From Puniceibacterium confluentis (lineage in GTDB: Bacteria > Pseudomonadota > Alphaproteobacteria > Rhodobacterales > Rhodobacteraceae), in NCBI RefSeq assembly GCF_007923445.1, contig NZ_VOJI01000001.1, positions 124,001 to 188,000 of the forward strand: a stretch of DNA of 64,000 nucleotides, given 5' to 3'. A program made the translations under genes and the position numbers. Below the pieces are notes generated by a model. That model made no database searches and had not been told where the DNA came from. It worked only from the letters and a program-made list of their open reading frames with translations. Position 1 is the stretch's first letter; each line of letters begins with the position of its first letter. This document shows positions 28,616 through 37,485 of this stretch, in pieces.

Positions 28616-30037
28616 ATGACACAGGAATACCCGGTCTACGGCCGCATTGATGGCCCGATCTTGATCATTGGTTTCGGATCCATCGGCAAGGGCACCTGGC
28701 CGCTGATCGAGCGGCACTTCGACTATGACGCCAGCAAGCTTACCGTGGTCGAACCCGACGCGGCGCAGGCAAATTTCCTGCGTCAGCACGGGCTGAAGCA
28801 TTTGCCAACGGCGATCACCAAGGACAACTACCGCGCGGTTCTGGGTGCGATCTTCTGCGAAGGCAAAGGCTTCTGCGTCAATCTCTCGGTCGACACCTCG
28901 TCACTGGACCTGATGAGGTACTGCCGCGATCTGGGGGTGCTTTACATCGACACCGTGGTCGAACCCTGGGCCGGATTCTACTTTGACACCCAGAACAATG
29001 CGGACCGCACCAATTATGCGCTGCGCCAGAAGGTCCGTGACGAAAAGGCCGCCAACCCCGGCGGCCCCACGGCGGTCAGTTGCTGCGGCGCCAACCCCGG
29101 TATGGTGAGCTGGTTTGTAAAAGAGGCGCTGCTGACCCTGGCACGCGACACCGGCAGCGACGTCACCACCCCGAACGACCGCCAGGGCTGGGCAACGCTC
29201 ATGCAGGATCTGGGTGTCAAAGGCGTGCACATCGCCGAACGCGACACCCAGGCGCGGCGGGTACCGCGCCCGCGCAACGTCTTTGTCAACACCTGGTCCG
29301 TCGAAGGGTTCATCTCGGAAGGTTTCCAGCCGGCCGAACTGGGGTGGGGCACGCATGAAACCTGGTTTCCGGAAAACGGGCATTCCCATGACACCGGCTG
29401 TCAGGCCGGCATCTGGCTGGACCGTCCCGGCGCGATCACCCGCGTGCACACCTGGTGTCCGACCCCGGGGCCGCAGTTCGGTTATCTCGTGACCCATAAC
29501 GAGGCGATCTCGATTGCCGATTATTACACCGTCGGCGACGCCGCCGCTCCGGATTTTCGCCCCACCTGCCACTACGCCTATCACCCGTCGGATGACGCTG
29601 TCCTGTCCCTGCACGAGATGTTCGGGTCAGGTCGCCAGCAAAGCAGGCATCACATCCTGACCGAGGACGAGATCGTCGAGGGCATCGACGAGTTGGGCGT
29701 GCTGCTGTTCGGTCATGCGAAGAACGCCCTCTGGTACGGGTCGCGCCTGAGCAACGCCGAAACCCGCGATCTGGCCCCTTATCAGAATGCCACCGGGATG
29801 CAGGTCAGCTCCGCCGTGCTTGCCGGCATGGTCTGGGCCCTGGAAAACCCAAGGGCGGGGATCGTCGAGACGGACGAGATGGACCACGCGCGTTGTCTTG
29901 ACGTGCAGCGCCCCTACCTTGGCCCGGTCGAGGCGCATTATACCGACTGGACCCCGCTTCAGGACCGCTGGGAGCATTTCCCCGAAGATATAGACGAATC
30001 CGACCCCTGGCAGTTCCGCAACGTGCTGGCCAGCTGA
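28616..30037 (+). CDS. hss: Homospermidine synthase
   Basis: NAD-dependent condensation of putrescine units (or spermidine plus putrescine) into sym-homospermidine, a main polyamine of many alphaproteobacteria. 473 residues, close to the Blastochloris enzyme. The dinucleotide fold ILIIGFGSIGKGTWPLIERH is at the N-terminus, with conserved SCCGANPGMVSWFVKEAL in the middle. ATG at 28616 is chosen because GGAGG lies 8 bases upstream and the family starts close to the Rossmann motif. Probably monocistronic, between a terminator and the hisC promoter region. Confidence 0.9.
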   Translation: MTQEYPVYGRIDGPILIIGFGSIGKGTWPLIERHFDYDASKLTVVEPDAAQANFLRQHGLKHLPTAITKDNYRAVLGAIFCEGKGFCVNLSVDTSSLDLMRYCRDLGVLYIDTVVEPWAGFYFDTQNNADRTNYALRQKVRDEKAANPGGPTAVSCCGANPGMVSWFVKEALLTLARDTGSDVTTPNDRQGWATLMQDLGVKGVHIAERDTQARRVPRPRNVFVNTWSVEGFISEGFQPAELGWGTHETWFPENGHSHDTGCQAGIWLDRPGAITRVHTWCPTPGPQFGYLVTHNEAISIADYYTVGDAAAPDFRPTCHYAYHPSDDAVLSLHEMFGSGRQQSRHHILTEDEIVEGIDELGVLLFGHAKNALWYGSRLSNAETRDLAPYQNATGMQVSSAVLAGMVWALENPRAGIVETDEMDHARCLDVQRPYLGPVEAHYTDWTPLQDRWEHFPEDIDESDPWQFRNVLAS

Positions 30038-30179
30038 GCGGGCGGGCGCAGCCGAGCAGGTCCGGGCCTGTCCGCTGCCATCACAACCGGTTTCCGGCGC
30101 GCGGCATCAGAGCTGCCGCCACTTGCCGCTTTTCTTGCGCAACCCTGCCCGCTAAAGACATCCGGACAGGAGAACAAAG

Positions 30180-31265
30180 ATGACACAGATCACTCCCCAG
30201 CCCGGGATCATGGAGATCGCCCTCTATCAGGGCGGCAAGGCGCATGTGGACGGGGTGTCCAACGTGGTCAAGCTCAGCTCGAATGAAAACCCGTTCGGGC
30301 CCAGCCCCGCCGCGATGGAGGCAGTCCGGCGGTCGGCCCACGAGTTGCACCGCTATCCCAACACCGACCACGCGTCCCTGCGGCAGGCGATTGCCGAGAT
30401 CTATGGTCTGGAGGCAAGCCGCATCATCTGTGGCGTCGGCAGCGACGAGATCATCCATTTCCTGTGTCAGTGTTATGCGGGGCCGGGGGACGAAGTCGTG
30501 CATTCGGTCCACGGTTTCGGCATGTACCGCATCAGCGCCCTGGCCGCTGGCGCAACCCCGATCGAAGTCGCCGAAAGCGAGCGGGTGTCAGACGTCGATG
30601 CCTTTCTGGCCGGGTGCAGTGAGCGCACCAAACTGGTCTTTCTTGCCAACCCCAACAATCCCACCGGCACGATGATCGGCACGGCCGAGCTTGAGCGGCT
30701 GGCAGAGGGCATACCGCCGCAGGCCATTCTTGTGCTTGACGGTGCCTATGCCGATTATGTCGAGGGATACGACGGCGGCGCCAGACTGAGCGAGACACGC
30801 GACAACGTTGTGATGACCCGCACCTTTTCAAAACTTTACGGTCTGGGTGGCCTGCGCGTCGGCTGGGGCTACGGTCCGCAGGCGATTATTGACGTGCTCA
30901 ACCGCATCCGTGGCCCGTTCAATCTGTCCAGCACGGCACTGGTGGCGGCCGAGGCGGCGGTCCGCGATCAGGCCTATGCCGAAAAATGTCGTGCGGAAAA
31001 CACCCGGATGCGCGCCTGGCTGTCCGAAGCGCTGGCCGAACACGGCGTGCCGTCAGACACGTCGACCGCTAACTTTGTGCTTGCCCGTTTTGGCTCGCAG
31101 GACGAAGCCGAGGCCTGTGACCTCTACCTGCAAAGCCAGGGGCTGATCGTGCGCCGGGTCGGGTCCTACAAACTGCCCAACGCCCTGCGCATTACCGTCG
31201 GTGATGAATCCTCGTGCCGCCGCGTGGCCCATGCTGTGGGGCAGTTCAAGGCGGGTCAGCGATGA
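30180..31265 (+). CDS. hisC: Histidinol-phosphate/aromatic aminotransferase
   Basis: Class I/II PLP aminotransferase, 361 residues. [17 protein letters not shown] (substrate/PLP region), [13 protein letters not shown] and PLP lysine in [20 protein letters not shown] are diagnostic of HisC-type enzymes. Coupled by ATGA overlap to tyrA, which suggests it may serve tyrosine/phenylalanine synthesis as well as, or instead of, histidine. GACAGGAGAAC precedes the ATG. Confidence 0.9.
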   Translation: MTQITPQPGIMEIALYQGGKAHVDGVSNVVKLSSNENPFGPSPAAMEAVRRSAHELHRYPNTDHASLRQAIAEIYGLEASRIICGVGSDEIIHFLCQCYAGPGDEVVHSVHGFGMYRISALAAGATPIEVAESERVSDVDAFLAGCSERTKLVFLANPNNPTGTMIGTAELERLAEGIPPQAILVLDGAYADYVEGYDGGARLSETRDNVVMTRTFSKLYGLGGLRVGWGYGPQAIIDVLNRIRGPFNLSSTALVAAEAAVRDQAYAEKCRAENTRMRAWLSEALAEHGVPSDTSTANFVLARFGSQDEAEACDLYLQSQGLIVRRVGSYKLPNALRITVGDESSCRRVAHAVGQFKAGQR

Positions 31266-32182
31266 CCGAGGTCTATCCCCGCGTCGCCCTGATCGGCCTT
31301 GGCCTGATTGCCTCGTCGATGTTCTGGGCGATGAAGCGCCGTGGCGTGGCGGGTCATGTCGCAGGCTACGCCCGCTCTGCTGCCACCCGCGACACCGCGC
31401 GGCGCATCGGTCTGTGTGACACGATCTGCGACAGCGCCGCCGAGGCGGTGAAGGACGCCGATCTTGTTGTTCTTGCCGTTCCGGTCGGGGCGATGGGGTC
31501 TGTTGCTGCCGAAATCGCCCCGCATCTGAAACCCGGCTGCACTGTCACCGACGTCGGTTCGGTCAAGAAGATGGTGATCGAAACCGTCTTGCCGCACCTG
31601 CCCGACACCGTGCACTTTGTTCCCGGACACCCGCTGGCGGGAACAGAGCATTCGGGCCCCGAGTCCGGTTTTGCCACGCTGTTCGACAACCGCTGGTGTC
31701 TGCTGGTCCCGGTCGAGGGCACCGCGCCCGAAGCCGTGGACACATTGACCGTCTACTGGAAAGCGCTCGGCGCCAATGTCGAGGTGATGGACGCCGAGCA
31801 CCACGATCTGGTTCTGGCCGTGACCAGCCACACGCCCCACCTGATTGCCTACACCATGGTGGGGGTGGCAGATGATCTGCGCCGGGTCACGGACAGCGAA
31901 GTGATCAAGTATTCCGCCGCCGGTTTCCGCGACTTCACCCGCATCGCGGCGTCGGATCCGACGATGTGGCGCGACGTTTTCCTGAACAACAAGGAGGCCA
32001 CGCTCGAGATCCTTGGCCGCTTTACCGAAGAGCTCTTTGCCCTGCAACGCGCCATCCGCACCGGTGACGGCGATCACCTGCACGCCTATTTTACCCGGAC
32101 GCGCGCCATTCGCCGTGGTATCATTCAGGCTGGACAGGACACGGATGCCCCGGACTTTGGGCGCGCAAAGACGGAGAGATAA
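31262..32182 (+). CDS. tyrA: Prephenate/arogenate dehydrogenase
   Basis: NAD(P)-dependent oxidative decarboxylation in tyrosine synthesis. 306 residues. N-terminal [21 protein letters not shown] dinucleotide motif, [19 protein letters not shown] active-site segment, and [11 protein letters not shown] in the helical domain. No ACT domain is present, so it is the feedback-insensitive short form. Start at 31262 overlaps the hisC stop (ATGA); its own stop overlaps the next start (TAATG). Confidence 0.92.
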   Translation: MTEVYPRVALIGLGLIASSMFWAMKRRGVAGHVAGYARSAATRDTARRIGLCDTICDSAAEAVKDADLVVLAVPVGAMGSVAAEIAPHLKPGCTVTDVGSVKKMVIETVLPHLPDTVHFVPGHPLAGTEHSGPESGFATLFDNRWCLLVPVEGTAPEAVDTLTVYWKALGANVEVMDAEHHDLVLAVTSHTPHLIAYTMVGVADDLRRVTDSEVIKYSAAGFRDFTRIAASDPTMWRDVFLNNKEATLEILGRFTEELFALQRAIRTGDGDHLHAYFTRTRAIRRGIIQAGQDTDAPDFGRAKTER

Positions 32183-33096
32183 TGCGGTTTATTATCAATG
32201 CCTTGTTAGTTATCGCGCTTGCCACTCCCGCCGTCGCTCAGGCCCCCAAAAATTCACTCCGCCCGGTTGCTCGACTGTTGGCGCTGACGGCCGCGACCCC
32301 GCAGTTGGCGCCGTACCGCCAATCTGACCGCCTGTCGGCAAAAAGCCGCCCAGCCGCGCGACCCGAAATATTCGAGGCCGCTCTGGCTGCCAGGCTGTTC
32401 GCACGCATGTCGCGGCTTGAACCGGTCGAACGTGCCGAACCGCTGGCCGCGCTGGAGCAGGTCCGCGCCTTTGCCGAGGCATCACCTCTGGCGATCCGTC
32501 AGGCCCTGCGCCCCTCTCTGCGCCCGGGCGCCATCGTGCGCAAGGCCATGGCCCAGCGTCAGGAAGAGGCGCGCGGCGCGGTGTGTGGCGACCCCAGGCT
32601 TCAGGGCGAAAAGGTCGGTTTTGTGCCCGGGCGGATCAGTGGCTGCGGCATCAAGGACGCGGTCAAGCTGCGGTCGGTCAGCGGCATAGCGTTGAGCCAG
32701 CAGGCGACGATCGACTGCACCACTGCAAAGACGCTCAAGCGCTGGGTCGACACGGCGCTGGCCCCTGCGGTGGGATCACGCGGCGGTGGCGTGGCACGGA
32801 TCAATGTCGCGGCGCACTATGCCTGCCGGTCGCGCAACAACCAGAGCGGCGCCAAGATTTCCGAGCATGGCAAGGGCCGGGCGATCGACATTTCCGGTGT
32901 CCGGCTGCGCGACGGCACCGAGATCACCGTTCTGGACGGCTGGGACAACGGCAGGGACGGTACCTTGCTCAAGAAACTGCATCGCGCGGCCTGCGGGCCT
33001 TTTGGCACTGTGCTTGGTCCGGGGTCAGACGGCTTCCACCGTGACCATTTCCATTTTGACACAGCACGACACCGCAACGGATCCTACTGCCGCTGA
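32182..33096 (+). CDS. Extensin-like family exported protein
   Basis: 304 residues with a signal peptide ([20 protein letters not shown], cleavage near residue 20). The C-terminal half carries the Extensin-like_C domain: repeated cysteines (CGDP, SGCGIKD, DCTTAK, YACRSRNN, HRAACGPF) and the motif SEHGKGRAIDISGVRLRDG, with DHFHFDTARHR near the end. The His/Asp motif pattern resembles peptidoglycan-acting LAS-like peptidases, so a periplasmic cell-wall role is plausible but unproven. Translationally coupled to tyrA although functionally unrelated. Confidence 0.82.
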   Translation: MRFIINALLVIALATPAVAQAPKNSLRPVARLLALTAATPQLAPYRQSDRLSAKSRPAARPEIFEAALAARLFARMSRLEPVERAEPLAALEQVRAFAEASPLAIRQALRPSLRPGAIVRKAMAQRQEEARGAVCGDPRLQGEKVGFVPGRISGCGIKDAVKLRSVSGIALSQQATIDCTTAKTLKRWVDTALAPAVGSRGGGVARINVAAHYACRSRNNQSGAKISEHGKGRAIDISGVRLRDGTEITVLDGWDNGRDGTLLKKLHRAACGPFGTVLGPGSDGFHRDHFHFDTARHRNGSYCR

Positions 33097-33217
33097 GCCG
33101 CGCTTGACAGTTCCACCCAACAGTCCGAAGAACGGTCAAGGGTGCCATTCTGCGCCAGAAATCACATGAGGTGAGCAAGGCCGTGCGGCACCGGCTCAGA
33201 ACCCTTGCCATGAATTC

Positions 33218-34312
33218 ATGGTAGCTTACAGAAACATCGACCCACAGCCCGGGGCGCTGTCGCGGCGTGCGATGTTGGGATATATCACACTGGCGCTGGC
33301 GCTCGGGACGGCAGGCGGTGTGCTGTTCAATGCCATCGGTGCGCCGCTGCCCTGGATGCTGGGGCCGATGATCTTCAACACCATCGCCGCCGTGCTGGGC
33401 GCGCCGATCCGGCCACCGATGCTGGTGCGTCCCTATGTGGTTGTGGTGATTGGCGTGATGCTCGGCGCGGGCTTCAGGCCCGAGGTCGTCTCGCAGGCCG
33501 GAGACTGGCTGGTGTCGTTCAGTTTTCTGGCTCTCTACCTCGCCGTGTCCTGTGTGCTGGTTGTGCCATTCTACCGCCGGTTTGGCGGCTTTGACGCGGT
33601 CACCGCATTTTTTGCGGGCATGCCCGGCGGACTGAACGAGATGATCCTCATCGGACGCGATTATGGCGGGGACGATGCCAGAATTGCGCTGGCCCACGCG
33701 GCACGCATCGTGGTTGTGGTCTCGCTGGTGGCGGTCTGGTTTCGTCTGATCGCCGGCCATGATCTGGGGGACCGGTCGCAATTCGGGGTCGGCTTTGCCG
33801 AGATCCCGCTGCAGGATCTGGGGGTTCTGCTGCTCTGCGGTGTCCTCGGGTATTATGTCGGCCCGCTGCTGCGCCTTCCGGCGCCGACGCTGATCGGTCC
33901 GATGCTGGTCAGCGCGGTGGCGCATCTGTCCGGGATTGCCGACTATCCGCCGCCGTCGGAACTGGTCGTGCTGGCGCAGGTGATCCTTGGCACCATCATC
34001 GGCTGCCGGTTTGTCGGGGCCAGGGCGGGACAGATCGCGCACGCATTGCTGCTCAGCCTTGGGGCGACACTCATCATGCTGACGGTCACGGTGGTTTTCG
34101 CCGTGGCGTTCCATACGCTGTTTGGCCAGACCATCGAACAGGTTCTGCTTGCCTACTCTCCCGGCGGACTGGCGGAGATGAGCCTTGTCGCGCTCGCCAT
34201 GCACGCCGAGGTTGCTTATGTCGCCAGCCATCACGTGGTGCGGATCACGCTGGTGATCCTGTTTGCACCGCTGGTGTTCCGCTGGCTGCGGGCGAGGAGC
34301 GATCATCGCTAA
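33218..34312 (+). CDS. AbrB-family (ammonia monooxygenase-like) membrane protein
   Basis: 364 residues, about ten hydrophobic segments in two similar halves, each with a GxxLPWMLGPM / APTLIGPMLVSA-type motif, matching the AbrB duplication family (unrelated to the DNA-binding AbrB). Function unknown; the old ammonia monooxygenase label is not supported by genetics. The start is uncertain: the ATG at 33218 lies in a 14-base palindrome CCATGAATTCATGG with no Shine-Dalgarno; an in-frame ATG occurs at 33272. Confidence 0.78.
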   Translation: MVAYRNIDPQPGALSRRAMLGYITLALALGTAGGVLFNAIGAPLPWMLGPMIFNTIAAVLGAPIRPPMLVRPYVVVVIGVMLGAGFRPEVVSQAGDWLVSFSFLALYLAVSCVLVVPFYRRFGGFDAVTAFFAGMPGGLNEMILIGRDYGGDDARIALAHAARIVVVVSLVAVWFRLIAGHDLGDRSQFGVGFAEIPLQDLGVLLLCGVLGYYVGPLLRLPAPTLIGPMLVSAVAHLSGIADYPPPSELVVLAQVILGTIIGCRFVGARAGQIAHALLLSLGATLIMLTVTVVFAVAFHTLFGQTIEQVLLAYSPGGLAEMSLVALAMHAEVAYVASHHVVRITLVILFAPLVFRWLRARSDHR

Positions 34313-34403
34313 AGCTGCGGCCCGTCCGCTTTGACCGACGCCTTGGGAGCGATGACGCCAAAGAGGCATGTCGGCTCTAAGGGGTTGATTGTGAACGGAT
34401 GAT

Positions 34404-34447
34404 TTAACAAAACCTTAAATGCGGAGCGGCATTTGGAAACGGTTTCC
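34404..34447 (+). promoter_or_regulatory. CtrA-type site and inverted repeat upstream of a small exported protein
   Basis: TTAA-N7-TTAA (34404-34418) fits the alphaproteobacterial CtrA box. Seventeen bases on, GGAAAC-G-GTTTCC (34435-34447) is a perfect inverted repeat resembling a LacI-family operator. The rest of the 265-base gap after the AbrB-family gene shows no gene. Confidence 0.45.
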
Positions 34448-34577
34448 GGCCACAGCCCGCATTGCCTGACAGACTGTCTACATTGTGGCGGAAATATGGC
34501 AATCTGCTTGCTCCTGCCGAAAAGCTGCCACATTCTGCCCTTCAGGGTCGTCTGAGCCCGTCAACTGGAAGGTGCCG

Positions 34578-34868
34578 ATGCGGCTTTTGTTCTTTGCGTT
34601 TCTGATTGTTGTGGCTTGGCCGTTTGCGCTGGATATGGCGATGTCCAAGCACCACGACGCGCCGTCCAACCTTCGGTTGCGCGACAAGCTGATCTCCTAT
34701 GTCGCCTGGGCGCGCATCGATCCCGAAGCACAGCTTGCGTCGCTCGAGACACCGCTCCAGGTCTTGGTGGATGGGTGCCGGCTTCAGAAGAACGCGGCCT
34801 ATGGGCTGCCGCCGCGCGCGAAGGGCAGTCACTACATGTTTATCCGGGGACCGATACTGACGGTTTGA
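34578..34868 (+). CDS. Small exported or membrane-anchored protein, unknown function
   Basis: 96 residues: a hydrophobic N-terminus (MRLLFFAFLIVVAWPFALDM) that is either a signal peptide or an anchor, then a polar region with one cysteine (DGCRLQKN). GGAAGG lies 5-10 bases before the ATG at 34578. I do not recognise a family. A CtrA-type box 160 bases upstream suggests cell-cycle or motility-linked control. The gene is followed by a terminator. Confidence 0.6.
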   Translation: MRLLFFAFLIVVAWPFALDMAMSKHHDAPSNLRLRDKLISYVAWARIDPEAQLASLETPLQVLVDGCRLQKNAAYGLPPRAKGSHYMFIRGPILTV

Positions 34869-34915
34869 TCTGATGGATTGAATCGTCAAAACGGCGCGTG
34901 GGGGCACGCGGGACG

Positions 34916-34943
34916 GAGGCGGGGCAGGGGGCTGTCCCGCCTC
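34916..34943. terminator. Terminator between the small protein gene and tlpA
   Basis: GAGGCGGGGCAG / CTGTCCCGCCTC pair over 12 bases (one G-T) with loop GGGG, then AGTTGTTTG. It overlaps the last bases of the converging tlpA gene. Confidence 0.65.
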
Positions 34944-35499
34944 AGTTGTTTGTTATCAGCGCCCGCAGCATGGCGGTGGCACTGTCCGACGACCAGTCCG
35001 CATCGCCCTGAAGCCGCCCGACTTCTTGTCCCTCGGGGTTCAGAATAACGGTGATCGGCAGACCCAAAACCCCCATTTCCCGCGCCAGCGCCGATTTGGG
35101 GTCGCGATGCAGCGGCAGGTTGGTCACACCGATCTCGGCATAGAAATTTTCCATCGCCATCGGGGGATTGCGCCCGGTGGCGATGGTCACAACCTCAAAA
35201 CTCTCGCCGCCCAGTTCGGTCTGCAATGCTGCCAGCATTGGCATTTCCTTGCGGCAGGGCGCGCACCAGGTTGCCCAGAAATTCAGCAGGACCCACTTGC
35301 CGTGATAGTTGGCCAGCGTCAGGGGGGTGTCGTCGAAGGTGATGAATTCCGACGTGCCCGCTGCCCTGGGTTCGGAATGGAAGTTCATCTTCTTCATGTC
35401 GCCGTCGCGCAGCGCGGATGCGGTGTTGATGTCGGCAAGGGCCGGGTTTGCAAGCAGGGCAAGGCCGGTATAGACGAACGCGTAAAGAAACCGTTTCAT
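34942..35499 (-). CDS. TlpA/ResA-like thiol-disulfide oxidoreductase
   Basis: 185 residues with a signal peptide ([20 protein letters not shown], cleavage after ALA near 22). Thioredoxin fold with WCAPC in [15 protein letters not shown] and the cis-proline loop [13 protein letters not shown]. Periplasmic reductase, probably for cytochrome c maturation or oxidised thiols. ATG at 35499 has GGAGG six bases before it. Divergent from argH with only 23 bases between starts. Confidence 0.88.
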   Translation of the reverse strand: MKRFLYAFVYTGLALLANPALADINTASALRDGDMKKMNFHSEPRAAGTSEFITFDDTPLTLANYHGKWVLLNFWATWCAPCRKEMPMLAALQTELGGESFEVVTIATGRNPPMAMENFYAEIGVTNLPLHRDPKSALAREMGVLGLPITVILNPEGQEVGRLQGDADWSSDSATAMLRALITNN

Positions 35500-35522
35500 T
35501 TTGCCTCCGAAGGGCTTTGCAG

Positions 35523-36914
35523 ATGTCTGACACAACCTCGAACCAGATGTGGGGCGGCCGCTTTGCCGCGGGACCGGATGCGATCATGGAGGCGATCAAT
35601 GCCTCGATCGGATTCGACCAGCGGATGGCGGCACAGGATATTGCCGGATCTCGGGCCCATGCCGCGATGCTGGGCGCGACGGGCATCGTCAGTCCTAGCG
35701 ACGTCGAGGCCATTCGAAAAGGCCTTCTCACGGTGTTGTCAGAGATCGAGGCCGGCACCTTCGTTTTTTCCACCGCGCTCGAAGACATTCACATGAACGT
35801 CGAATCCCGCCTGACCGAAGTGATCGGCACCCCGGCGGGCCGTCTGCACACGGCGCGGTCGCGCAACGATCAGGTGGCCACTGATTTCCGTCTCTGGGTG
35901 CGCGATCAGCTGGACGCTGCCGAGGCGGGCCTTGTCGCGCTGATGAAGGCACTGCTGACTCAGGCCGAGGCAGGTGCTGACTGGGTGATGCCGGGGTTCA
36001 CCCATTTGCAGACCGCGCAACCGGTCACCTGGGGGCATCACATGATGGCCTATGTCGAAATGTTCGCGCGCGATCTGTCGCGGGTGCGGGATGCACGGGC
36101 GCGGATGAATGAATCGCCGCTAGGCGCCGCTGCGCTGGCCGGCACCTCGTTCCCCATTGACCGCCACATGACTGCCGAGGCGCTGGGCTTTGACCGCCCG
36201 ATGGCCAATTCGCTGGACGCCGTGTCTGACCGGGATTTCGCGCTGGAGTTCCTGAGCGTGGCCTCGATCTGCGCCATGCACCTGAGCCGCTTTGCCGAGG
36301 AACTGGTGATCTGGTCTTCGGCGCAGTTTCGGTTCGTGACCCTGTCCGACCGGTTCTCGACCGGCTCGAGCATCATGCCGCAAAAGAAGAACCCCGACGC
36401 GGCAGAGCTGATCCGTGCCAAGATCGGCCGGATCTTCGGCGCCAACGTGGCGCTGATGATGGTGATGAAAGGGCTGCCACTGGCCTATTCCAAGGACATG
36501 CAGGAAGACAAGGAACAGGTCTTTGACGCCGCCGACAACCTGATGCTGGCGCTGGCGGCGATGGAGGGCATGGTAAAGGACATGTCCGCCAACCGCGATG
36601 CGCTGGAACGCGCGGCGGCCAGCGGCTTTTCCACGGCCACGGATCTTGCGGATTGGCTTGTGCGCGTTCTCGACCTACCTTTCCGTCAGGCGCATCACGT
36701 GACCGGCGCACTGGTGGCTCTGGCCGAGACCAAGGGCTGCGATCTGCCGGACCTCGCTCTTGAGGACCTGCAGGGCGTGCACGCGGGCATCACCGAGGCG
36801 GTGTTCGAGGTGCTGGGCGTGCACAACTCTGTCGCGTCGCGTCTGAGTTACGGGGGCACCGCGCCGATGCGCGTGCGCGAACAGGTGGCCCGCTGGCAGG
36901 AGACGTTGGGATGA
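35523..36914 (+). CDS. argH: Argininosuccinate lyase
   Basis: Cleaves argininosuccinate to arginine and fumarate. 463 residues. N-terminal [39 protein letters not shown] and the fumarase-superfamily signature [16 protein letters not shown] are present. The ATG at 35523 follows GAAGGGC. The stop overlaps a small lipoprotein start (ATGA). The promoter must lie within or behind the tlpA 5' end because the divergent gap is very short. Confidence 0.96.
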   Translation: MSDTTSNQMWGGRFAAGPDAIMEAINASIGFDQRMAAQDIAGSRAHAAMLGATGIVSPSDVEAIRKGLLTVLSEIEAGTFVFSTALEDIHMNVESRLTEVIGTPAGRLHTARSRNDQVATDFRLWVRDQLDAAEAGLVALMKALLTQAEAGADWVMPGFTHLQTAQPVTWGHHMMAYVEMFARDLSRVRDARARMNESPLGAAALAGTSFPIDRHMTAEALGFDRPMANSLDAVSDRDFALEFLSVASICAMHLSRFAEELVIWSSAQFRFVTLSDRFSTGSSIMPQKKNPDAAELIRAKIGRIFGANVALMMVMKGLPLAYSKDMQEDKEQVFDAADNLMLALAAMEGMVKDMSANRDALERAAASGFSTATDLADWLVRVLDLPFRQAHHVTGALVALAETKGCDLPDLALEDLQGVHAGITEAVFEVLGVHNSVASRLSYGGTAPMRVREQVARWQETLG

Positions 36915-37081
36915 GGATTGCAGCGATACTTGGGGTTCTGGCACTGGCGGGCTGTGGTGCCGATGGTGACCCGATCCGCCCGTCGTACACCGCAAGCCTG
37001 AGCGGTGGCAGCAACGGTGTGACGCTGGGCGGCGGGGTCGGCCTGCGCAAGGGGCCGTTCTCGCTCGGGCTCGGGTTCTGA
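36911..37081 (+). CDS. Small lipoprotein downstream of argH
   Basis: 56 residues. The sequence begins [16 protein letters not shown] with a lipobox (LAGC), then [19 protein letters not shown] and a glycine-rich tail ending GPFSLGLGF. It would be an inner- or outer-membrane lipoprotein of about 40 mature residues. It overlaps argH by 4 bases. Roseobacter genomes commonly carry a similar short lipoprotein between argH and lysA; here lysA is elsewhere. Function unknown. Confidence 0.75.
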   Translation: MRIAAILGVLALAGCGADGDPIRPSYTASLSGGSNGVTLGGGVGLRKGPFSLGLGF

Positions 37082-37083
37082 CT

Positions 37084-37398
37084 TTGCGGTTGCGCCATCT
37101 CTGGCTGGCTCTGGCCGTCTGGGGTACGGTGCATCCGATGTACTGGTTCGTGACCTTCCTGCGCCAGAATGGCTGGGACGCGGCTGCCCTGATCGACGCG
37201 TGGCATGTCAACGCGTCGTCGACCGGTCTGGTCTGGGACCTGACGATCGCAGCCGTTGTGCTGACGCTGTGGATCCTGTCCGAAGTGGCGGTGCGGCGGA
37301 ACTGGCTGGCGCTGGTCTGCATTCCGGCGATCTTTGGAATCGGGGTCAGCTGCGGCCTGCCGCTTTATCTGTATTTCCGCTCGCGCCCGGTCGGCTGA
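37084..37398 (+). CDS. DUF2834-family small membrane protein
   Basis: 104 residues, three hydrophobic segments (about 5-25, 48-68, 76-98). The NGWD / DAWHVNASSTGLVWDLTIAAV region is characteristic of DUF2834. It appears to start at TTG 37084, two bases after the lipoprotein stop, without a strong Shine-Dalgarno, so translation is probably coupled. Function unknown. Confidence 0.7.
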   Translation: MRLRHLWLALAVWGTVHPMYWFVTFLRQNGWDAAALIDAWHVNASSTGLVWDLTIAAVVLTLWILSEVAVRRNWLALVCIPAIFGIGVSCGLPLYLYFRSRPVG

Positions 37399-37485
37399 GC
37401 CGGGGGAGCTGCCCCTGACTGCACAGTGGGCGCGGGCTCCCCGGGAATTTCATGTCCCGGAGAAGTCAGCTGCAGATCCGGGGTT

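Noticed and set aside
33208-33221. 14-base palindrome CCATGAATTCATGG at the AbrB-family start as an operator
   Set aside because: Too close to the start codon and without supporting promoter elements; probably chance around an EcoRI-type sequence.
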